A DNA stretch of 64,000 nucleotides from contig JAXLUO010000007.1 of assembly GCA_046329495.1 (NCBI GenBank), positions 1 through 64,000 on the forward strand. The letters are read 5' to 3'. Every line of letters begins with the position of its first letter. Positions within the stretch are counted from its first letter, which is position 1. A program made the position numbers and the translations under genes. Shown here in pieces: positions 17,492 through 24,684 of this stretch. The stretch comes from Bog-950 sp046329495. GTDB lineage: Bacteria > Bacteroidota > Bacteroidia > Chitinophagales > LD1. The notes beneath the pieces were generated by a model that worked only from the letters and a program-made list of their open reading frames with translations, searched no databases and was not told the DNA's origin.

Positions 17492-18862
17492 ATGAAAGTT
17501 TTAAAAACAATACTGCCCCTTTTGTTGCTGGCCCTTAGTTTTACTGTTGCCGCACAAAAAAGTGTGGTGGTAGATAAGGTAGTGGCAATTGTAGGCGAAA
17601 ACGTAATCCTGAAATCGGAGGTAGAAGCCCAGTTTCAGCAAATGGTGCAACAGAGCCAGGGCGAGGAGGTGGATACCAATTCACGCTGTGCAATTTTTGA
17701 GAATCTGTTGATGGAACGTCTCTTTTTAGCCCAGGCGCAGTTGGATAGCGTGGTGGTAAATCCTGATGAAGTAGAAGCTGAACTTGATCGCCGTATCAAA
17801 TACTTTATAGGCATATTCGGTAGTAAAGAAAAACTGGAAGAGTATTACGGGAAAACCGTTTTAGAACTGAAGGATGATTTTCGCGATGACATCGAAAAGC
17901 AATTGACGTCGGATAAAATGAAAGGCAAAGTTTTCGGCTCCATTAAGATTTCACCCGCAGAAGTAAAGGATTTCTTTAGCCGGATACCTGCTGACAGTAT
18001 TCCTTATTTTAACTCGGAACTGGAAATTGGAGAGATTACTATGTTCCCTAAAGTGAGCGATGAGCAAAAGCAGTTTGAACTGGAGAAGTTAAAAGACATT
18101 AGGAAAGAAATTCAGGAGGGCAAAGATTTTACGGTAGCGGCTATTCAATATTCGGAGGACCCGGGTTCTTATTTAAACGGTGGCGATCTTGGTTGGATGG
18201 AGCGTGGCGAATTGGTGCCTTCATTCGAAGCCGTTGCGTTTAAATTGAAAGTAGGAGAATTAAGCGAGCCTGTAGAAACTCCCTTTGGCTACCACCTGAT
18301 AATGGTAGATGAACGTTTAGGTGATAAAATTCACGTACGCCATATTCTGCGTGAACCCAAAACCATGGGCCGCGATCTTACTTTAGTTAAGGATGAGATG
18401 GATAGCATCCTCCACGAGTTGCGGGTTGATTCGTTAAGCTGGCGCGATGCAGTGAGTACGTTCTCGCAGGATGAGCAATCGAAAAGTATAGGTGGTATGA
18501 TGACTAACTCTAAAACCGGGACTACCTATTTTGAAAAAGCGGATATTGATGGAACGCTGATCTTTACGCTCGACCGTATGAAGGTGGGCGAATACAGCGA
18601 TGTGTTGCCTTATACAGCGCAGGATAAAAGCACCGGTAAGCCCAAACAGGGCTATCGCATTATTTGGCTGAAAACCGAAACCAAACCGCACAAGGCAAGT
18701 TTGGACGAAGACTACCCCAAGATTCAGCAAGCAGCAAAAGCCGAAAAGCAACAAAAAATGTTAGACGAATGGGTATTGTTGCACAAAGACCGCAACTTTA
18801 TCCATATCGACGAATCGATGCTGAAGTGCGAGCAGATGAAGAAATGGGTGAAAGAGGATTAA
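17492..18862 (+). CDS. surA: SurA-type periplasmic chaperone / peptidyl-prolyl isomerase
   Basis: The 456-residue protein starts with a signal peptide (MKVLKTILPLLLLALSFTVAAQ). The SurA N-terminal domain follows (VVDKVVAIVGENVILKSEVE, residues 25-160). A parvulin domain spans about 175-280 (ELEIGEITMFPKVSDEQ ... GGDLGWMERGELVPSFEAVAF ... FGYHLIMVDERLG). A second, more diverged parvulin-like region begins at IHVRHILREPK. SurA chaperones outer-membrane proteins from SecYEG to BAM. Length and order match the family. It probably shares a transcript with the two upstream genes; the MoxR gene follows after 46 bp. Confidence 0.88.
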   Translation: MKVLKTILPLLLLALSFTVAAQKSVVVDKVVAIVGENVILKSEVEAQFQQMVQQSQGEEVDTNSRCAIFENLLMERLFLAQAQLDSVVVNPDEVEAELDRRIKYFIGIFGSKEKLEEYYGKTVLELKDDFRDDIEKQLTSDKMKGKVFGSIKISPAEVKDFFSRIPADSIPYFNSELEIGEITMFPKVSDEQKQFELEKLKDIRKEIQEGKDFTVAAIQYSEDPGSYLNGGDLGWMERGELVPSFEAVAFKLKVGELSEPVETPFGYHLIMVDERLGDKIHVRHILREPKTMGRDLTLVKDEMDSILHELRVDSLSWRDAVSTFSQDEQSKSIGGMMTNSKTGTTYFEKADIDGTLIFTLDRMKVGEYSDVLPYTAQDKSTGKPKQGYRIIWLKTETKPHKASLDEDYPKIQQAAKAEKQQKMLDEWVLLHKDRNFIHIDESMLKCEQMKKWVKED

Positions 18863-18908
18863 GCCTGTTCAGCAAAAAAGTTTTAGAATTACCTTAAAAT
18901 CAGGAAGC

Positions 18909-19868
18909 ATGTATAACTCGGATGTGGAAGCGTTGGATGCGTTTGCAGCGAAATATAAAACACTGAAAAACGAAGTGGCCCGCGTAATCGTTGGGCAGGA
19001 TGAAGTGGTAAAGAATATCCTCATCTCTGTGTTTTGCGATGGTCACAGTTTGCTGATTGGCGTTCCGGGTTTGGCTAAAACCTTGATGGTGCATACCATT
19101 GCTGAAGTGCTTGACCTTAGCTTTAACCGTATTCAGTTCACACCCGACTTAATGCCCAGTGATATTGTGGGTTCGGAGGTGTTGGACGAAAACCGCCAAT
19201 TCCGTTTTAACCGCGGACCGGTGTTTGCCAATATTATATTGGCTGATGAGATTAACCGTACGCCTCCTAAAACCCAATCGGCTTTATTGGAAGCCATGCA
19301 GGAACGCAGCGTTACCATCTCCGGTAAAAAGCATCAGTTAGATCTTCCTTTTTTTGTTTTGGCCACCCAAAACCCTATTGAACAGGAAGGCACTTATCCG
19401 TTGCCCGAAGCGCAGTTGGACCGCTTTATGTTCAGCATTAACCTTGATTACCCAAGCTACGAAGAGGAGATTAACGTAGTTAAGAGTACAACTGCCGGCA
19501 AGCGGGTGCAGCTTAATAAAATGATGAGCGCTACCGAGATCCTATATTTCCAGCAGTTGGTGCGCCGCATTCCCATTGCTGATAATGTGCTTGAATATGC
19601 TGTTAAGCTTGTAAATAATACCCGCCCGAACCGTCCGGGTTCTCTGGCATCTGTAAACAATTACATCAGTTGGGGGGCCGGTCCGCGTGCTTCGCAATAC
19701 CTGGTACTGGGCGCTAAGTGTCATGCAGCCTTACGAGGTAAGTATTCTCCCGATATTGAAGATGTACAGGCTGTGGCCTTACCAATTCTTCGCCACCGTG
19801 TGTTTAAGAATTACAAGGCTGAAGCGGAAGGACTGGGCATCGATAAACTTATTACCGACCTGCTGTAA
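18909..19868 (+). CDS. MoxR-family AAA+ ATPase
   Basis: A 319-residue AAA+ protein with Walker A GVPGLAKT near residue 53, Walker B IILADEINR, the sensor region QNPIEQEGTYPLPEAQLDRF, and the C-terminal lid with arginine-rich segments (GAGPRASQYLVLGAK). MoxR ATPases act with von Willebrand A and DUF58 proteins in assembly or quality control of envelope and metal-enzyme complexes. Those partners would normally follow, but here the next gene is a different hypothetical. In several Bacteroidota a MoxR gene sits beside surA, so the association with the OMP-folding block is probably conserved. Confidence 0.9.
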   Translation: MYNSDVEALDAFAAKYKTLKNEVARVIVGQDEVVKNILISVFCDGHSLLIGVPGLAKTLMVHTIAEVLDLSFNRIQFTPDLMPSDIVGSEVLDENRQFRFNRGPVFANIILADEINRTPPKTQSALLEAMQERSVTISGKKHQLDLPFFVLATQNPIEQEGTYPLPEAQLDRFMFSINLDYPSYEEEINVVKSTTAGKRVQLNKMMSATEILYFQQLVRRIPIADNVLEYAVKLVNNTRPNRPGSLASVNNYISWGAGPRASQYLVLGAKCHAALRGKYSPDIEDVQAVALPILRHRVFKNYKAEAEGLGIDKLITDLL

Positions 19869-19940
19869 CAAGCTTTAACGCCCTGCGTAATCCCTACAAA
19901 GCGTACGGCATTATTTTTATGCCTACCTTAATTTAGCGCT

Positions 19941-20408
19941 ATGGGTATCTTCGATTTCTCGAAACATGACGATCTGAATCCTAAAACCTACTCGAATTAC
20001 AACGAGCAGATTGAAAGTGCTGTACAGGTATTTGAACAAAACCTGGGCCGTACACCCGATGAAATGATTGATTTGATTGCCCGCAAGGTAAACGACCACA
20101 AACTGGCAAAGGAGTTGTATCGCTTAATTCCTATCGCTTACTTTATGGGTTTTTACCCGGAGGTAAATTACCCTGATGAATACCTTGTAATGAATGAACG
20201 CGGGGAATATACTACCAAGCAGTTTGCGGCTAATGCCCTGTTTTTACAAGTAGCAGCATTTACCTCCAATAAATTTGGTAGCGGACCAACCGAAGCACAA
20301 ATTATGGCCGTACTGGATCATAGTGCCGACTATGATGCCCTCCAGCAAGCGCTCCTGGCAGGCAAAGAAATTGAAGACCTTATTATTGCTCCTCCGGTAT
20401 TCATGTAA
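19941..20408 (+). CDS. Hypothetical cytosolic protein
   Basis: A 155-residue protein without signal peptide. The sequence is acidic and helical (IESAVQVFEQNLG, DEMIDLIARKVNDHKLAKELYRL, QFAANALFLQVAAFTSNKFG). It ends in IIAPPVFM. It has no recognised domain. It lies 72 bp behind the MoxR gene on the same strand and may belong to the same transcription unit. Confidence 0.65.
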   Translation: MGIFDFSKHDDLNPKTYSNYNEQIESAVQVFEQNLGRTPDEMIDLIARKVNDHKLAKELYRLIPIAYFMGFYPEVNYPDEYLVMNERGEYTTKQFAANALFLQVAAFTSNKFGSGPTEAQIMAVLDHSADYDALQQALLAGKEIEDLIIAPPVFM

Positions 20409-20454
20409 TTCTGCCGGGTTATAGCCTGCCATTCAAAAAGTTGTATTTTTAACG

Positions 20455-21300
20455 ATGCGATTTTTTGGACTGGTTTTCGGCCTTTTCATTTTTTTACGGG
20501 TTAATAGTGCAACTATGAGTGAACAAACAGTACAGCAGTTTGTGACGGCTGTAAATACGCATCAATTAGATAAGATGTCAGCTTTGCTTAGCAACGACCA
20601 TACGTACACCGATGCCGGCAACGTGCAACATACGGGTACGCAAAAGGCGGTAGAAGCATGGAAGGCGTGGTTTGAATGGTTCCCCGATTATAAACTGGAG
20701 ATAGAACAATGGTTGCCTGTTGGTGATACGGTGGCCGTGTTTGGCTACGCATCGGGCACCTTCCATACCCTTAGCGGCGACACCGGTGCGGCACATTGGC
20801 GTATGCCCTTTGCAGCTAAGGCAGTGGTAAAGCAAGGCGTGCTTACGGCATGGCAGGTATATGCCGATACTAAAGTGCCTACAGAAATTGTGGGCCGATA
20901 CACATCTGCTGTTCAAGAGGGCAAAGTGGTAAACTTTGGCGGTGTGTTCTTTAAAAGCGAAAAGCCGAAAGAACTGGCCGCATGGTATGATAAGCACTTA
21001 GGCACTGCTTTTGGCACCCAGGGTTATTCTATGTTCAAATGGCGTGACTATGAAACCAAACAGGAGGAGAGTACTACCTTTGGCATATTTAAAGCCACCA
21101 CTGAATACTTTAAACCCAGTGAGAAGCCCTTTATGTTCAACTTTATAGTGCGCGATTTGGAAGGCCTGATGAAGAAGTTAAAGGCTGAAGGCGTACAAAC
21201 CGTTGATGAGATACAGAGCTACGACTATGGCAAATTCGGCTGGATTGTAGACTTGGAAGGAAATAAGATAGAATTGTGGCAACCAATGGGTGGCTTTTAA
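20455..21300 (+). CDS. SnoaL/NTF2-like domain fused to a glyoxalase (VOC) domain
   Basis: In 281 residues, about 25-150 form an NTF2-fold SnoaL-like domain (VQQFVTAVNTHQLDKMSALL, then VEAWKAWFEWFPDYKLEIEQW, TVAVFGYASGTFHT). About 160-281 form a VOC/glyoxalase domain (VVNFGGVFFKSEKPKELAAWY, FMFNFIVRDLEGLMKKL, YGKFGWIVDLEGNKIELWQPM). NTF2-fold domains often carry steroid, epoxide or polyketide chemistry; VOC domains bind metal for glyoxalase-type reactions. The substrate is unknown. The start at 20455 gives a hydrophobic N-terminus that may be a weak signal peptide; ATG 20515 (MSEQTVQQ) is the alternative cytosolic start. Confidence 0.78.
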   Translation: MRFFGLVFGLFIFLRVNSATMSEQTVQQFVTAVNTHQLDKMSALLSNDHTYTDAGNVQHTGTQKAVEAWKAWFEWFPDYKLEIEQWLPVGDTVAVFGYASGTFHTLSGDTGAAHWRMPFAAKAVVKQGVLTAWQVYADTKVPTEIVGRYTSAVQEGKVVNFGGVFFKSEKPKELAAWYDKHLGTAFGTQGYSMFKWRDYETKQEESTTFGIFKATTEYFKPSEKPFMFNFIVRDLEGLMKKLKAEGVQTVDEIQSYDYGKFGWIVDLEGNKIELWQPMGGF

Positions 21301-21333
21301 TGTTACTATTGGTATAGCAGCTAAAAACAAGCA

Positions 21334-22032
21334 ATGGAAAAGCACGAAGAACAACACGTTGAAAGCACCCAATTGGTGCAGGATATAGTAATAGGTATGG
21401 CCGATGGTTTAACAGTACCTTTTGCCTTAGCTGCCGGTTTGAGCGGTGCTGTAGACTCCGGCCCCATCATTATTACAGCAGGGTTGGCTGAGATTGCTGC
21501 CGGTAGTATTGCCATGGGTTTAGGTGGTTACTTAGCCGGCCGCACGGAAGTGGACCATTATAACAGCGAGTTGAAGCGTGAGTACTACGAGGCAGAGGTT
21601 TTTCCGGAGAAGGAGAAACAGGAAGTGGTAGAGGTGTTACAGGAGTTTGGCGTAAGTGAAAGCAGCAGTGTGGAGATAGCCGAAGCCATGAGCAAGGACA
21701 AAGATAAGTGGGTTAAGTTTATGATGCGTTTTGAGCTGGGTTTGGAGAAACCCGACCCTAAGCGTGCCGGTAAAAGCGCCCTCACTATTGGTGCCTCGTA
21801 TATAGCCGGGGGCCTAATACCGCTTAGCCCTTATATGTTTGTTAAGGACATACATACCGCCCTATTAGTTTCGGTAGGTATTACGCTTGTTGCCTTATTG
21901 ATCTTCGGTTTTCTGAAGGCCAAGGCTACCGGTATGCCTGCATGGACGGGAGCCATTAAAACAGCCGTTATCGGTGCACTTGCTGCAGGCGTAGCTTTTG
22001 GCTTAGCCAAGTTGATAGGAGGAGAGCATTAA
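21334..22032 (+). CDS. VIT1/CCC1-family Fe2+/Mn2+ transporter
   Basis: A 232-residue membrane protein with the VIT signature: DIVIGMADGLTVPFALAAGLSGA in the first helix, IIITAGLAEIAAGSIAMGLGGYLAGRTE in the second, then a glutamate-rich cytosolic segment (residues 70-135, EYYEAEVFPEKEKQEVVEVL) like the metal-binding loop of VIT1, and three C-terminal helices. The family moves ferrous iron or manganese out of the cytoplasm or into storage compartments. The metal cannot be decided from sequence. Confidence 0.88.
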   Translation: MEKHEEQHVESTQLVQDIVIGMADGLTVPFALAAGLSGAVDSGPIIITAGLAEIAAGSIAMGLGGYLAGRTEVDHYNSELKREYYEAEVFPEKEKQEVVEVLQEFGVSESSSVEIAEAMSKDKDKWVKFMMRFELGLEKPDPKRAGKSALTIGASYIAGGLIPLSPYMFVKDIHTALLVSVGITLVALLIFGFLKAKATGMPAWTGAIKTAVIGALAAGVAFGLAKLIGGEH

Positions 22033-22044
22033 TTGTTAGCTTAC

Positions 22045-23220
22045 TTACTCGTTCACATTACCTTTTACATCCAGCGCATCGCGCAAGCCGTTGCCTACCA
22101 GGTTAAAGGCCAGTACCAGCAACATAATAGCAAGGCCGGGAAAGAGGGCCAGATATGCTTTATTGGTGTCAATAAAGTCGCGGTATTCGTTTAGCATACT
22201 GCCCCAGCTTGGTGCCGGTGGTTGTATGCCCAGGCCTATATAACTTAGGCCGCTCTCGGTAAGTATGGCTCCTGCAAAATTAGAGCAGGCTACCACGATA
22301 ATAGGCCCTAAGATGTTGGGCAGAATATGCAGGAAGATAACACGTGCGTGCCCGAAACCTAAACTGGTGGCTGCAGTAACAAACTCCATTTCGCGAATAA
22401 CGATAACCTGTCCGCGTACCATACGGGCGGTTTCAACCCAGGTGGTTAAGCCAACGGCAATAAATATCAGCACCAGTTTGTTCTCGATCCAACTACCTAC
22501 GCTGATGTAAAGGCCCATAGCCAAAAGCAATGTTGGCACACTCCAAAACACGTTGATGACCCACATAATCACATCATCTACCCAGCCACGGAAGTAACCG
22601 GCCAAAGCGCCAAAGAAGATGCCGATAATAAGTGATATCAGCACCGAGATAAAACCTACGGATAATGATACACGCACGCCAATCAATAATCGCGACAGGA
22701 TGTCTCTGCCGAACTTATCGGTGCCTAACCAGTACGTGTGCTTCTCTATCTGGCACTGGTCAATCAGGTTCTTTTTGTCCGTGCTGCTTAATTGCGCATA
22801 GGCAGGGCCAAGTATATCGGCATAAGCCATTTTGCGCAATTCGCCTTTAAAGCTTCTGCCCCGGTATTCGGTGTAGGCTAAGGAATCTGCCTCGTATTTG
22901 TATTCGCTAATGGGTAGTGGCGTGTAGTTCTTTTTGTAGCCACTCCATAAGCCGGTAATTACATTGCTGCTTTCGGCATTGGGCTTAATAACCTTCAGCA
23001 GGTAAACCGAAAAGCCCGGAGGATGCGTTTCTAACTGCAATATCTGTTCGTTACCATTGGGCGAATTATCAGGGGCTAACACATAAGCAAAAACTGCCAG
23101 CAGTATCGAGAATACCACTACGCCTAAACCAAACATAGCGCTCTTGTTCCGTTTTAAACGGCGCCACGCTTTCTGGTTCAGCGATACACTCTCTATTACT
23201 TTATTCTCAGCAGGCTTCAT
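22045..23220 (-). CDS. ABC transporter permease, DppC/OppC type
   Basis: A 391-residue inner-membrane permease of the dipeptide/oligopeptide importer class. The N-terminal OppC_N helix (NKSAMFGLGVVVFSILLAVFA) is followed by a ~110-residue insert and then by the six-helix BPD domain, starting GTDKFGRDILSRLLIGVRVSL. The EAA loop, which contacts the ATPase, reads FVTAATSLGFGHARVIFLHILPN. No OppB, substrate-binding protein or ATPase lies beside it; in Bacteroidota these genes are often scattered. Its ATG overlaps the upstream glycosyltransferase stop by one base (TAATG), so translation is coupled. Confidence 0.88.
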   Translation of the reverse strand: MKPAENKVIESVSLNQKAWRRLKRNKSAMFGLGVVVFSILLAVFAYVLAPDNSPNGNEQILQLETHPPGFSVYLLKVIKPNAESSNVITGLWSGYKKNYTPLPISEYKYEADSLAYTEYRGRSFKGELRKMAYADILGPAYAQLSSTDKKNLIDQCQIEKHTYWLGTDKFGRDILSRLLIGVRVSLSVGFISVLISLIIGIFFGALAGYFRGWVDDVIMWVINVFWSVPTLLLAMGLYISVGSWIENKLVLIFIAVGLTTWVETARMVRGQVIVIREMEFVTAATSLGFGHARVIFLHILPNILGPIIVVACSNFAGAILTESGLSYIGLGIQPPAPSWGSMLNEYRDFIDTNKAYLALFPGLAIMLLVLAFNLVGNGLRDALDVKGNVNE

Positions 23221-24374
23221 TAATGTATTTGACGGTCTTTCCAGCGATACTTACCGGTTAAGCTCAGCACCCCAATTATTACTACATACAGTATGTGGAA
23301 CACTTCCATAAACGGCAGCAGTAACAACAGAACAATCTTACGGAAAAAGATGATAAGCGGAAGATTGAATACCAGCTCGATAAAGAATTTAGTGCCTGCG
23401 GCTATGGCTACCGGTAACCAACCCCATTGGCTAAAATCGAGGGCGAAGAGGCCTGCTACGATAATAAAGAGGTTGAATACATAAGCGAAGTAGAGGATAA
23501 CCGCTACCCGCATATCGCTGAAGCGCGAGCTTTTAGACACCCAGCGCACCCGCTGCGATAAAAAGCCGCTGAACGAACGCTCGGGCCGGGTAAATACGCA
23601 GGCATCGTAGTTCTTTACAAAGCCTATGCTGCCGGGGTATTGTGCCTGTATCTTCTGCATTAAAAAGATATCGTCGCCGGTGGGTACATCGTGGTTGCCT
23701 TTAAAGCCTTCCACGGCATGGAACACCTCCTTGCTATACATCATGTTGGCACCGTTGCACATGGTTGGCAAGCCATTGCGGATGGTAGCGCCGGTAATGC
23801 CCACCAGGTTCATCACATCCAACTGCTGAAACCACTCTAAGGGCAGTTTGGCGGGCTTCATCATCACTGGGCCGGTAAGCAGTTTAAACTCGTTGTTTTG
23901 GTAATAACTAACCATAGCCATCAACCAGTTTTCGCCTACCAGGCAATCGCCGTCGGTGGTTATTATCAGCTCACCTTTTGCGTTTTTAATGCCCAGGGCT
24001 ATGGCCTTCTTTTTATTGGGGAAGTATTCGCCGGGGTTGCCCAGGTAATTCTGCAGATCTAACACCAGCAGGTTCTTCTCTTCAATCTCCCTTGCCAGGC
24101 GGATGGTAGGGTCGGTGCTGTAGTCATCTATTACAATTACCTCAAACAGGTGCTTTGGGTAGGTTTGGTTGAACACGGCCTTAAGGCAGTGCTGTATGTG
24201 TTCGCTCTCGTTGCGCACAGGGATTACCACTGTAACAAAGGGCAGTTTACCGGCCTCCTGCGGGGTGGGGGTCTGTGTTCGCTTCAGGCGTAGCCAGCCT
24301 ACAAAATAGTAGAACACCATCAGCAGGTAAAGGGCCGAAAGCGCTACAGAGGCTATGAATAAAGGACTAAACAT
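23220..24374 (-). CDS. Membrane glycosyltransferase, GT2 family
   Basis: A 384-residue GT2 enzyme. An N-terminal helix (FIASVALSALYLLMVFYYFVGW) is followed by the catalytic domain: FVTVVIPVRNESEHI, VIVIDDYSTD (first Asp pair), ITTDGDCLV (DXD-like), and QRVRW (QxxRW motif of processive and membrane GT2 enzymes). Two to three C-terminal helices end the protein. ATG 24374 is preferred over an in-frame TTG at 24425, which would add a hydrophilic tail in front of the signal-anchor. The substrate is unknown; it may contribute to a glycan or lipid. The permease gene follows with overlapping start and stop. Confidence 0.85.
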   Translation of the reverse strand: MFSPLFIASVALSALYLLMVFYYFVGWLRLKRTQTPTPQEAGKLPFVTVVIPVRNESEHIQHCLKAVFNQTYPKHLFEVIVIDDYSTDPTIRLAREIEEKNLLVLDLQNYLGNPGEYFPNKKKAIALGIKNAKGELIITTDGDCLVGENWLMAMVSYYQNNEFKLLTGPVMMKPAKLPLEWFQQLDVMNLVGITGATIRNGLPTMCNGANMMYSKEVFHAVEGFKGNHDVPTGDDIFLMQKIQAQYPGSIGFVKNYDACVFTRPERSFSGFLSQRVRWVSKSSRFSDMRVAVILYFAYVFNLFIIVAGLFALDFSQWGWLPVAIAAGTKFFIELVFNLPLIIFFRKIVLLLLLPFMEVFHILYVVIIGVLSLTGKYRWKDRQIH

Positions 24375-24601
24375 GAATGTGCGAATTTGAAAATTTGACG
24401 GCTTGTTTAGGCTTGTTTTTACCAACAGCCCGAACGGGCTTTGGCGGGTGGTTTGGCGCGGCTACAGAAGGCGCTACCCTACAGAAACAAAGCGCTAAGA
24501 TGCGAACTACACGGCAAAAAAGCAGGGTAAAGTACTAACATAAAGGGAAACTTTACCCGCAATTAGCCGCGCGTTTTAGCCGGTTCAAGAGGCAGGTGTG
24601 C

Positions 24602-24656
24602 TATATTCGCGCTCCAACCGTAAGGCCGATTGAGGGCCGGGTTTCTGGCCCGGTTT
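24602..24656 (+). promoter_or_regulatory. -7-like element and leader hairpin of carB
   Basis: TATATTCG (24602-24609) is one base from TAnnTTTG. The ~75-nt leader that would follow contains CCGGG (24637-24641) and CCCGG (24649-24653) around a short loop, without a T-run, so a stable but non-terminating hairpin lies in the untranslated region. No known riboswitch motif was recognised. Confidence 0.35.
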
Positions 24657-24684
24657 CCGCAGTCCCAAACTCCAAAAACACACG

